The notes under the pieces: generated by a model
The model's database searches: none
Told to the model about the DNA's origin: nothing
What the model saw: the letters and a program-made list of their open reading frames with translations, nothing else
Assembly (NCBI RefSeq): GCF_004379255.2
Contig: NC_056035.1
Location: 19,365,902-19,429,901 of the forward strand
DNA from: Salvia splendens
Lineage: Eukaryota; Streptophyta; Magnoliopsida; Lamiales; Lamiaceae
Direction: 5' to 3'
DNA length: 64,000 nucleotides
Part shown: in pieces, positions 57,701-64,000 of the stretch
Layout: every line of letters starts with the position of its first letter
Numbering within the stretch: the stretch's first letter is position 1
Translations under genes and position numbers: made by a program

Positions 57701-58682
57701 GTACGTAGATGATATGTTGTTGGCTGGAGTTAATGTGAGTGAAGTGCTGCAAGTAAAGAGAGATCTCAGTGATGCATTCGAAATGAAAGACTTAGGACCA
57801 GCTAGAAGGATCCTAGGGATGTCCATTGTCAGAAAAAGGGAAACCAAACAGATATGGCTTTCTCAGACTGACTATGTTTCCAGATTACTAAAAAGGTTCA
57901 AGATGGATAGCATTAGAGGAGTGGCTGTACCGATGGGACAACACTATAAATTGTCCACAGATCAGAGTCCAAAAACAGAAGCTGAAGTAAGGGAAATGCA
58001 GAAGATACCATATGCAAATGTCATTGGTAGCATCATGTATGCAATGATATGCACTCGGCCTGATCTAGCACAAGCAATCTCAGTGACTAGCAGGTACATG
58101 TCCAATTATGGGAAGGAACATTGGTCAGCCTTGAAATGGCTAATGAGATATTTGAAAGGGGCTTCTGATTTTGGAATTTTGTATGGTGGTGATGATAAAT
58201 TCGAGGGAGATGCTCTGATGGGATGGAGTGATTCTGATTTTGCTGGGAATTTAGATACTAGAAGATCACAATCAGGATATCTATTCACTTTATATGGTTC
58301 AATCATTAGCTGGAAGAGCAGTCTACAATCGGTAGTGGCATTATCAACCACTGAGGCTGAGTTCTTGGCATTAACCTCTGCTGTCAAGGAGAGTTCGTGG
58401 CTTAGAGGGATGTTGAGAGACTTTGGTATACTCCAAGAATCTGTGAGTATAGGATGTGACAATAACAGTGCTTTGTGTTTGGCAAAACATCAGGTATACC
58501 ATGAACGTAGCAAGCATATTGATGTGAGACTACATTTCATCAGAGAAAGGATAGAAGAATGGGAGGTCAAGGTGTTCAAGGTTGGGACAACTGAGAATCC
58601 GGCGGACATGTTAACCAAGCCTTTACCAAGAGCAAAACTGGAGTTGTGTATGGACTTGATGAAGCTGAAGAAATTCAGATAA
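54702..58682 (+). CDS. gag-pol: Copia Gag-Pol polyprotein (intact, 1326 residues)
   Basis: The ATG at 54702 (MASRFEAEKFTGKNDFTLWK) is the proper start; the open frame reaches 12 codons further upstream without an ATG. Gag with UBN2 core is residues 1-230, with zinc knuckle CHWCKKPGHLKKDC at about 248. Protease WIMDSGCSFHMS is near 300. Integrase has HSRLGHP ... CEECILGK and the catalytic HSDLWGP, RTDNGLEY and QQNGVAERA. RT has YKARLVARGFTQ, LDVKTSFLHGEL, the YVDDMLLAG catalytic site and YGLKQASRQW. RNase H has WSDSDFAGN, STTEAEFLAL and RSKHIDVRLHFI. Length and order match autonomous plant copia elements and no stop or frameshift is seen, so it could encode active proteins. Confidence 0.95.
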   Translation: MASRFEAEKFTGKNDFTLWKMKMRAMLTQQGLVSALTEKEKDAEDKNLDEKEIQQRAEIEAKAYSTIVLCLGDKVLREIAREKTAAGIMAKLEDLYLTKSLANRLIMKQRLYSYKFLEGKGVLEQLEDFNKAIDDLENIDVLIGDEDKAILLLNALPSSYDQLRDAILYGRERTVGFLEVQAALRSKELQGVEMKSGSSVHESLNVRKFKGKKPYKKYSDASKVSTPEQKETGSCHWCKKPGHLKKDCYAWKRKQQETGGKVVNSIEEVDEGELPVALNVTDRREKGSWIMDSGCSFHMSHNLSWFEDLKETSGSVILGNDQVCSIQGIGNIRLKVENGGSILLNSVRYIPEIKRNLISLGSLERRGCKFVSESGVMTVSRSGRLLMRAERRGSLYYMTATVERKLSKESHVLVAQDLKVWHSRLGHPAMGTVRELVKRGFVKCEGTDDDDDTTKCEECILGKAKRLSYPKAIHSSTKPLDYAHSDLWGPSQVKSIGGGRYYMSIIDDFSRKIWIFILKEKSEAFSRFKEWCVRVEVEKGVSLGCLRTDNGLEYLSNQFDEFCKFKGIRRHRTVPMHPQQNGVAERANRTILERTRCMLIAAGLEKRFWAEAATTAVVLLNKCPTSSLDGDIPDTKWYGRQCNYDNLRTFGCMAFAHISQGKLEARAIRCIMVGYQPGVKGYRLWCIEPGNGKIIVSRDVIFWEADMPFKQKTNTDVSRNILRKSAPEIIEVEVEHPGATPSEKDSENGADTNSPQPQEPELENWRLARDRVRRNIRPSSKYSDAEYLFLCLMAAEEIEYSEPNTYEEAVNSRDWEKWMKAMIDEIDLLLKNGTWVLLEKPYGRRIVSCKWIFKRKIEGADGEKLRYKARLVARGFTQEFGIDYDEVFSPVVKHTSIRILLAIVARNDWELEQLDVKTSFLHGELKETIYMAQPRGFVKAGDEGKVCLLKKSIYGLKQASRQWHMRFNEHMLKKGFLRSSYDECVYIKKVGGADVAYLLLYVDDMLLAGVNVSEVLQVKRDLSDAFEMKDLGPARRILGMSIVRKRETKQIWLSQTDYVSRLLKRFKMDSIRGVAVPMGQHYKLSTDQSPKTEAEVREMQKIPYANVIGSIMYAMICTRPDLAQAISVTSRYMSNYGKEHWSALKWLMRYLKGASDFGILYGGDDKFEGDALMGWSDSDFAGNLDTRRSQSGYLFTLYGSIISWKSSLQSVVALSTTEAEFLALTSAVKESSWLRGMLRDFGILQESVSIGCDNNSALCLAKHQVYHERSKHIDVRLHFIRERIEEWEVKVFKVGTTENPADMLTKPLPRAKLELCMDLMKLKKFR

Positions 58683-58710
58683 ATCGCAGTTGAATCATCA
58701 AGGTGGAGTT

Positions 58711-59005
58711 TGTGGATTGATTGATGAATCAGCTGCGAGTATGATAATGAAGTATGAAGTTTAAGTGAAGTTTGAGCTGGGATGTTTCAGTGACCGTCGG
58801 ATGAAGCGAGATAAATCAGATTAAGTCGCAGCCGTCGATTCTTTTGACCGTCAGTTTTTGTATTAGTTTTAAGTAGCTGTTGTATGCGTTTTTGTTAGTC
58901 AGTTAACTCATTCATTCTCAATAAAATTCCCTTTTCAAAACTCTCTCTTCTCCTTCGTTCAAAACATAAGAAAACACCCACACAATTATTCACCAGAAGT
59001 TTACA
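58711..59005 (+). repeat. 3' LTR of copia element 2
   Basis: 295 bp, ends GTTTACA before the GAAGC target copy. Its antisense fuses with the Rab exon-1 frame to give a 70-codon chimeric ORF. Confidence 0.95.
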
Positions 59006-59413
59006 GAAGCTGACGAGCAGGCTGCTCTTGCCGACGGTGGAATCTCCGATCAGCAGGATCTTAAACGAGAGATCGTAGTTGCTTTGCCCCTGCCCCGAGC
59101 TCACCATCAGAGCACCTGACTTTCTCTCTCTAGAAAGTTTCTTTCTCTCTCTAAATAAGTAGACGAAAAAGCAGATAAATATAACAGGAAATCTCTGTGA
59201 CAGTAGCTATCGACCGTATAGCCGCTCAACAACCACAGCAGTCACAATGCGCAATCAGTTGGAGAGAGAGAGATGGAGACGGAAGGCTGATATGCCATCA
59301 CTAGTCTTAACTGTCTCTCTTTAAAAAAAGATGGCAATGTGATCGATACAGTACGGGGGCATGATTTTTTTATTTTTGTTTTGGTTTTTATCAATCGTAG
59401 TAGTGTAAGCTTA

Positions 59414-61313
59414 AGCATCTCCAGTGGGCGGATGTCCCACTCGGACATCCACTAGGACATCCCGAAAACACCTCCTGCCACGTTACTAGGACTTCCCATC
59501 CCACTGCCACGTCACTAGGACATCCCCTGCACAATCCGCCCTTCCCATCGCCCTTCTCACTAGGACTTCCCGCAATAAAAAAAAAATCACAAATTCACAA
59601 ATAAAACAATTTACGTTTACGGAAATAAAATTTCAACACGAATACGAACGGGAAAAATTATCAACTTCATTAAAAAAACATACATGATTTGAAAAAAAAA
59701 ATTACATAGTAATAAAACAAAAAAAAAAGTAATAACATCAACGTCAACCCCTCCGCGTCCAAACCTCATCGATAATATCATTCTGAAGTCGAACATGGGC
59801 ATCTGCTTGCCGCATGTCGGCAAATGCACGCATCCGCTCGACATCTCCATGAGGTACCCCCATATTCACATTCGCGGTGGCCACGCCGTGACTTGGACCT
59901 GCACCCGTATCATCTTCATTGGTCCACTGAGTCAGTTCCGCACCTTCATTTTCGACAATCATGTTGTGCATTATGATACATGCGTACATGACATCGCCGA
60001 TGTTGGGAATATACCACTGCCATGCAGGACCCTTGACTACCGCCCATCGACTCTGGAGCACACCAAATGCCCGCTCCACATCCTTGCGCGCTGCTTCCTG
60101 ACGGCTCGCAAAGTATGACTTCTTTTGCCCGAGCGGATGCTTGATTGTCTTCACAAAGACGGGCCAGTTTGGGTATATCCCATCCGCCAAATAGTATCCC
60201 ATATTGTGCTGGTTGTCGTTGGCGACGAAACTGATGGCGGGACCAACGTCATTGCACTGAGCATTGAACAGGGGCGACGACTGGAGAACGTTGATGTCGT
60301 TGTTCGACCCGGCGACTCCGAAATAAGCATGTCATATCCACAGCCGGTAGTCAGCTACAGCTTCAAGGATCATCGTGGAATGCTTGGCTTTGAAGCCGGT
60401 AGTGTATATTCCCTTCCAGGCGGCGGGCAGTTCTTCCACTCCCAATGCATACAATCTATGCTGCCCAACATCCCAGGGAACCCGTGCACCGACCCATGCA
60501 TATCTATCAGACTCTGGCAGTCTTCGGGGCTCAGACTCTGAAGATACCGCTCACCGAATATCGCTCTCACACCCGCGCAAAAATTCTGCAGACACTCGAC
60601 GGTAGTCGACTCGCCAATGTGGAGGTACTCGTCGAACATGTCGGCCGCGCCTCCGTACGCCAGTTGTCTGATTGCGACAGTGCACTTCTGCAAGGGCGTG
60701 AGTCCGGGTTTGCCAGCTGCATCCTCCCTGATCCTAAAATACAGGTATCTTCTCTCTAAAGCACCCACGATGTGCAGAAACAGCGGACGATGTATCCTAA
60801 AGCGTCGTCGGAATAAGGCTTCCCCAAAACGCGGTTGAGGAGCGAAGTAGTCTGCATACAACCGAATATGTGCAGCAATGTGGTCACGGGGTACTGTAGT
60901 TCGACGATGGATCGGCCGAGGTACCGCAGCCTGCTGCCGCCGCTGCGCCCTCTGCTGTAGCAGCCTATCTATCGCACCTTCCACAGCGACCTCCAATTCA
61001 TTCTCACTATCACTGTCACTAGACATTCTAGATAGACTTGAAATTAGAGATGTAGAGAGAGAAACTTGTTAACACAAGTGGTGCGAATGAAATGAAGTTC
61101 AACGAGCCGTATATATAGAGTTTTAAAAAAAAATATTTACCGGACGTCCGACCCACTCCACAATGGCGGACGTCCGCCCGCCCGTCGCCCACACGTCCGA
61201 GGACACCCGACGTCCTCACGGGACATCCGTATCCGACCTTCGACGCTCCAATGGCGGACGTCCCGGTCGCCCGTCGCGGACGTCCGACCGGACGTCCGCC
61301 ATTGGAGATGCTC
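59414..61313 (-). mobile_element. PIF/Harbinger element with near-complete transposase
   Basis: TIRs AGCATCTCCAGTGGGCGGA ... TCCGCCATTGGAGATGCTC, flanked by TTA on both sides (59411-59413 and 61314-61316). The right subterminal region (61140-61305) is dense in GGACGTCC-type palindromes. The transposase is on the minus strand with a short leader shared with the element at 61507. Confidence 0.92.
59744..61026 (-). pseudogene. HARBI1/ALP1-like Harbinger transposase, one frameshift and one stop
   Basis: ATG at 61026 (MSSDSDSENELEVAVEGAID). It holds RRRFRIHRPLFLHIVGALE, LTPLQKCTVAIRQLAYGG, STTVECLQNFCAGVRAIFG and MLGSIDCMHWEWKNCP, then the frame shifts near 60413 (extra base or bases in CCGCCGCC). 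The next frame continues with ILEAVADYRLWI, a TGA in place of Trp near 60330, FGVAGSNNDINVLQSS, MGYYLADGIYPNWPVFVK, DVERAFGVLQSRWAVV and VMYACIIMHNMIVE to the stop at 59744. This is the DDE_Tnp_4 order of plant Harbinger transposases. Only two lesions are seen, far fewer than in the copy at 30421. Confidence 0.9.
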
Positions 61314-61506
61314 TTAGCTCGCGGCTTAGATTCGATTCCCGTTTTTGCAGCAGAGAAATGGCAACCTTGTAATTAAACCATAAAGCTGGGGGTAATATTT
61401 TAAGAGTTGGGAGGTATTATAGACATAGACTGGGCTCCATCTGTTTATTTTTGGTTGGACTATCGTATTGCTTATAAGTTTTTAGAGGGCCCATATTAAG
61501 GTTTTA

Positions 61507-62063
61507 GAGCATCCACAGTTGTGCGGAATTCCCAAAAACACTTCCTGCCACGTCATAAGGAATTCTCACTGTACAGTGGCGAAATTTCCTGCGGAATTCC
61601 CACAATTAAAAAAAAATTACAAATTAAAAAATTAGACAATTTTCGGAAGTAAACAATTTACGGAATTAAAATTTCGACGCGAATACGGAGAAAATGCAAC
61701 CACATCGGGTACATGTTGTAGTACCCGGGCATCATTCCCGGTGGCATTTGAGACTGGGGCATCATCCCCAGCATTTGAGGCATCGTAGCGGACATCGGCG
61801 TACTCCCGCCGATGGGAAAATGGGGCGCCGGTGACTCGCTCGAGGCGGGTGAATCGCTGTCGTGGTGCTCCATTGTTGATTCACAAGAAATGTATTTTTA
61901 GAGAGAGAGAAACTTGTTAATACAAGTGGTGCGAATGAAATAAAGTTCAACGGGATATATATATAGGAACCGAAAAAAAAAATTTATTTAATGCATTAAA
62001 CGGGAATTCCGCGAGCGTCAACGCAATGGCGGACGTCCGCACGGAATTCCATGGAATGCCGCG
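61507..62063 (-). mobile_element. Harbinger-derived element, right end cut by an LTR retrotransposon
   Basis: The left end TTA + GAGCATCCACAGTTGTGCGG matches Harbinger TIRs in the window. It shares the leader ACAAGTGGTGCGAATGAAAT (near 61925) and the left subterminal region (about 61610-61690) with 59414-61313. It carries a 71-codon minus ORF from 61873 with a Met/Pro-rich stretch (MPQMLGMMPQSQMPPGMMPG) that resembles the start of a Harbinger ORF1 accessory protein. The right TIR is missing because the LTR at 62064 interrupts it. Confidence 0.65.
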
Positions 62064-62504
62064 TGTTGCGATTCAGCTCTATCCAGCTGAATATTGCAAG
62101 CTCTACTCCACAATTACACTCCGCAACGCCGAATCAACAAGATCAACACCACAATTCACACACAAAAACAGAGAACTCAACTAATCAACTAATAACACCA
62201 ATTGCAGAATGCAATACAGATGACTTGATAGATTCAGATGATCAAGTAAGAACCATATGTAAGGAATTGAACGATAAGGAAATACGAAACTAAGCTAAGA
62301 TAAAATGCTTCGGATCCACGATCCTCTGCCCAAGGTGCTCAAGCACACATTCACACAATTTTTCGTCACTGCTATCAGATGAGAGTCTGTATTTATACTC
62401 CATCTGTTTCCCTTCTCTCTCATTTGCATTTAGACCCCTCAACTTTCCTTCCCTCTCATTTCTGCTTCAGTTTTTTTGTGATTGTAAGTTTTGTGATCGT
62501 AACA
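62064..62504 (-). repeat. 3' LTR of a minus-strand LTR retrotransposon
   Basis: On the minus strand it begins TGTTACGATC at 62504 and ends GAATCGCAACA at 62064, with inverted ends TGTTACGAT / ATCGCAACA. A TATA-like GAGTATAAATACAGA lies near 62388-62402. It is preceded by a purine-rich tract. The element body extends beyond the right window edge. 441 bp. Confidence 0.8.
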
Positions 62505-62550
62505 ATCCATTCCCCTTAAGATTCCTTGTCCTCAAGGAATCACAGAGATA
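62505..62550 (-). other. Polypurine tract and preceding hairpin
   Basis: The minus strand reads CTTAAGGGGAATGGAT directly before the LTR start, the plus-strand primer position. Just upstream is the 7-bp-stem hairpin TTCCTTG/CAAGGAA. In one frame it reads FLEDKES-stop, similar to the natural C-terminus of many plant gypsy Pol proteins. Confidence 0.6.
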
Positions 62551-62577
62551 AGCCTACTGACCTTCTTCTTCCTCCGC

Positions 62578-64000
62578 TTAAGCAACTACTCTCCTTTGCA
62601 GCCCACGTTCAATTCTCTTCATTTTTATCATGCAACAATTACTCCCCCCTAAAGCTTCCTTGTCCTCAAGGAAGGAAAGAACCCGAGCCTCCAACGAATG
62701 AGCCACTGATCTCCCTTGTATCCACCTTAACACTCTCACCACTATATCAAATGCTATTATCAGCAAGCATATGTATGTCAGCCTCAATGTAGAATTCACC
62801 CATCTCCAACTCTTTGGCCTAGCTTTGCCAACATACTTCATAGATTTCATCTTCACCATGGGCCTAGGAAATCGAACTGACAATCGCTTTAATGAACGAT
62901 AGTTTCTTGGGCTCGCATATGAGGATGCTAAAAACCACCCAACTCTTTCAACGCCTTCAAGCGGATTATCAAAACTTTTGGCAATGTCTTCAACATTTTC
63001 AAAAGGGTTAGATGCAGCAAGATGCATCTGTACAAATTGAATCATGGATGTTGAAGACAACGATATGTTCATCTCCTTCTTCTTGGGCTCACTAAGACCA
63101 CATAACGTTTGAACCACAGCTTCGTTTGCAATCTTGAAAACACCATCACATTCGTCTGCACCGAGCCATCTCATTACCCCCTGCAACTTTGCCTTATCCA
63201 TATCCAATTGCTTCCCCAAATGTCCACGGGCCACATGAAGGTCATGAAACAATCCAAACGCCTCTAGAGCAAGCAGTAGTCCATTTGCTGCTTTATCAGC
63301 AACCAAATTTGTAGTAGCCAAGTTTTCATGAGATTCTCCTATGGAACGAGTGATAAACTGTTGTACAACACAACACCCATACTGATGCATTGCCATATCC
63401 AGATAGTACTTTATAGCAGCAACAAAAATGAACTTACTAGCCTTTGTAATGAAGCATTGCAAGCACCGCTGAACCATCCGAGTGCCATGTGTGTTCAGAG
63501 ACATACTAATGAGTTTCCCTGGTTCCTTAACCACCCTTAGCAATACTTGCCTTTTCTGCCCTCCATTGCACACTTCCAACAATTTTTGCATAAGAAAATT
63601 ACCAACTAAAGACCTCATCGACACTCCGTCGAATAGGCCAGGTAAATGCCACAAAGCACCACTCATCTGATCAGGTTGATTTTCCACCACTGTAAACCCA
63701 TTTTTCCACCAAATTTTCGAACGCCCTCTAGCATCGAAGATGCTACATTCCCCATACACAACAAAACCCTTACTACGATCATCAAACCCCTCGTAGAGCT
63801 CATCATCACGTTGGGCCACGAACTTCAGCTTCACCATAGGTCTCGGAAACCAATTGAGCAGCCACGACAATGACAAACTGTAACAGTTTAAGATAGGTAA
63901 ACCCACAGTCAGCTCATTCACTGGCGCATTTTGTTGAGCATGTGATAGACGTTCAGTCCCCTCAAGGTTATCCTGCTCCAATTCCCTCCCCTTCTTCACC
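62578..64000 (-). CDS. Retrotransposon 3' ORF with a shortened Pumilio (PUF) domain, partial
   Basis: 474 codons open to the right window edge; the first codon in view is GTG, so the true start is outside. PUF repeats bind RNA bases in mRNA 3' UTRs. Here residues about 125-250 (63250-63627) match plant Pumilio proteins: GNFLMQKLLEVCNGGQKRQV, SLNTHGTRMVQ, RCLQCFITKASKFIFVAA, MHQYGCCVVQQFI and ANGLLLAL. About one and a half repeats are missing, and MVQ joins RCLQ in frame exactly where repeats share the VVQ motif. The motif FPRPMVK occurs twice (about 51 and 377). A hydrophobic segment lies at about 407-424. The C-terminus includes FLEDKEALGG, like gypsy Pol ends. The ORF sits between the 3' LTR and unseen upstream parts. 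No host-type intron is seen. Likely a captured Pumilio sequence; it may be non-functional. Confidence 0.65.
   Translation of the reverse strand, partial: VKKGRELEQDNLEGTERLSHAQQNAPVNELTVGLPILNCYSLSLSWLLNWFPRPMVKLKFVAQRDDELYEGFDDRSKGFVVYGECSIFDARGRSKIWWKNGFTVVENQPDQMSGALWHLPGLFDGVSMRSLVGNFLMQKLLEVCNGGQKRQVLLRVVKEPGKLISMSLNTHGTRMVQRCLQCFITKASKFIFVAAIKYYLDMAMHQYGCCVVQQFITRSIGESHENLATTNLVADKAANGLLLALEAFGLFHDLHVARGHLGKQLDMDKAKLQGVMRWLGADECDGVFKIANEAVVQTLCGLSEPKKKEMNISLSSTSMIQFVQMHLAASNPFENVEDIAKSFDNPLEGVERVGWFLASSYASPRNYRSLKRLSVRFPRPMVKMKSMKYVGKARPKSWRWVNSTLRLTYICLLIIAFDIVVRVLRWIQGRSVAHSLEARVLSFLEDKEALGGSNCCMIKMKRIERGLQRRVVA

Larger units (their letters stand above)
54332..59005 (+). mobile_element. 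Ty1/copia retrotransposon, structurally intact, inside the Rab gene
   Basis: 4.67 kb; LTRs of 295 bp at 54332-54626 and 58711-59005 with three differences (about 99% identity). Perfect TSD GAAGC (54327-54331, 59006-59010). The PBS-like ATTGGCGCCTTCTGTGGGAA directly follows the 5' LTR and a purine-rich AAGGTGGAG precedes the 3' LTR. A single uninterrupted polyprotein ORF lies between. It is antisense to the Rab gene. Confidence 0.96.
52210..59107 (-). pseudogene. RABC2/Rab18-like small GTPase gene, split by a copia element
   Basis: Rab GTPases of the C class act in vesicle traffic as GTP-switched membrane proteins. Exons on the minus strand: exon 1 59107-59006 continuing at 54326-54290, then 53589-53521, 53407-53342, 52949-52838, 52533-52405 and 52323-52210; introns are GT-AG. 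Motifs: P-loop GDSTVGKSSLL, effector region SPTVGVDF, switch II WDTAGQERF, NKVDR, ECSAR and the prenylation end GGCCS. The copia element at 54332-59005 splits exon 1 inside codons for VSF/ISN, with target copies GAAGC. Exon 4 is 112 nt, about 10 nt short of family expectation between STNED and the G-NKxD region, which breaks the frame; exon 3 ends GIVH where Leu or Met is usual. Thus two independent disabling lesions. Confidence 0.9.

Noticed and set aside
60125..60838. Plus-strand ORFs over the Harbinger transposase
   Set aside because: Antisense shadows of the transposase; the minus frame has the family motifs.
62578..64000. Ordinary host Pumilio gene
   Set aside because: PUF repeats are incomplete, no introns are seen, the C-terminus looks like a gypsy Pol end, and a PPT and LTR follow directly. 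The retroelement reading is preferred, though the left part remains out of view.

Overview
The window is nuclear DNA from a flowering plant, almost certainly a eudicot. The evidence is AT-rich intergenic DNA, GT-AG introns of about 100 bp or longer, Stowaway-type MITEs with CTCCCTCCGT ends, Ty1/copia and Ty3/gypsy retrotransposons, Mutator-like, PIF/Harbinger and hAT elements, tRNA-derived SINEs, and three clearly plant-type host genes. I cannot name the species. I see no rRNA gene, free-standing tRNA gene or CRISPR array.

Host genes are few. (1) A complete 11-exon gene on the minus strand (11280-13100) encodes a CHY-zinc-finger/RING ubiquitin ligase of the MIEL1/RZPF34/CHYR1 type (278 residues). 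(2) An intronless gene at 38417-39076 encodes a ZAT5-like two-finger C2H2 repressor with an EAR motif. (3) A RABC2/Rab18-like small GTPase gene (minus strand, 52210-59107) is split in its first coding exon by a near-intact 4.7-kb copia element, and a later exon is also frame-broken.

Everything else recognisable is mobile DNA. Left end (1-3.6 kb): 5' part of an Athila-like gypsy element (gag, tRNA-Asp PBS, 1.9-kb LTR with a hairpin array). 5.4-10.5 kb: a copia element with matching LTRs and TSD but a broken polyprotein. 14-30 kb: three members of one Mutator-like family (A 14127-16007, B 22341-28577, C 28589-29880), all with perfect 9-bp target duplications; B holds the degenerate transposase, a GRF-type zinc-finger ORF and a duplicated exon, and A holds a small ORF with a predicted signal peptide. 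18.4-21 kb and 42.8-44.5 kb: two diverged, oppositely oriented copies of one LTR-type repeat, interrupted by a Harbinger MITE and a hAT-type MITE, and by a SINE, respectively. 30-32 kb: a Harbinger element with dead transposase, the parent type of the MITE at 18.85 kb. 33.5-37 kb: solo LTRs, a TRIM-like element and a fold-back element with a nested Stowaway. 45-51 kb: MITEs, a dead hAT-like transposase, a SINE and a Pack-MULE carrying a host gene fragment. 54-59 kb: the copia element in the Rab gene. 59.4-62.1 kb: Harbinger elements. 62.06-64 kb: the 3' LTR and 3' internal region of a minus-strand LTR retrotransposon whose last ORF carries a shortened Pumilio (PUF) RNA-binding domain.

The most unusual items are the PUF-bearing ORF next to the 3' LTR, the trio of sibling MULEs with two overlapping insertion targets, the Pack-MULE, the peptide ORF inside MULE A, and the Rab gene knocked out by a young copia element. 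Boundaries, TSDs and splice sites were read by eye; family names rest on motif recognition and no database search was possible.
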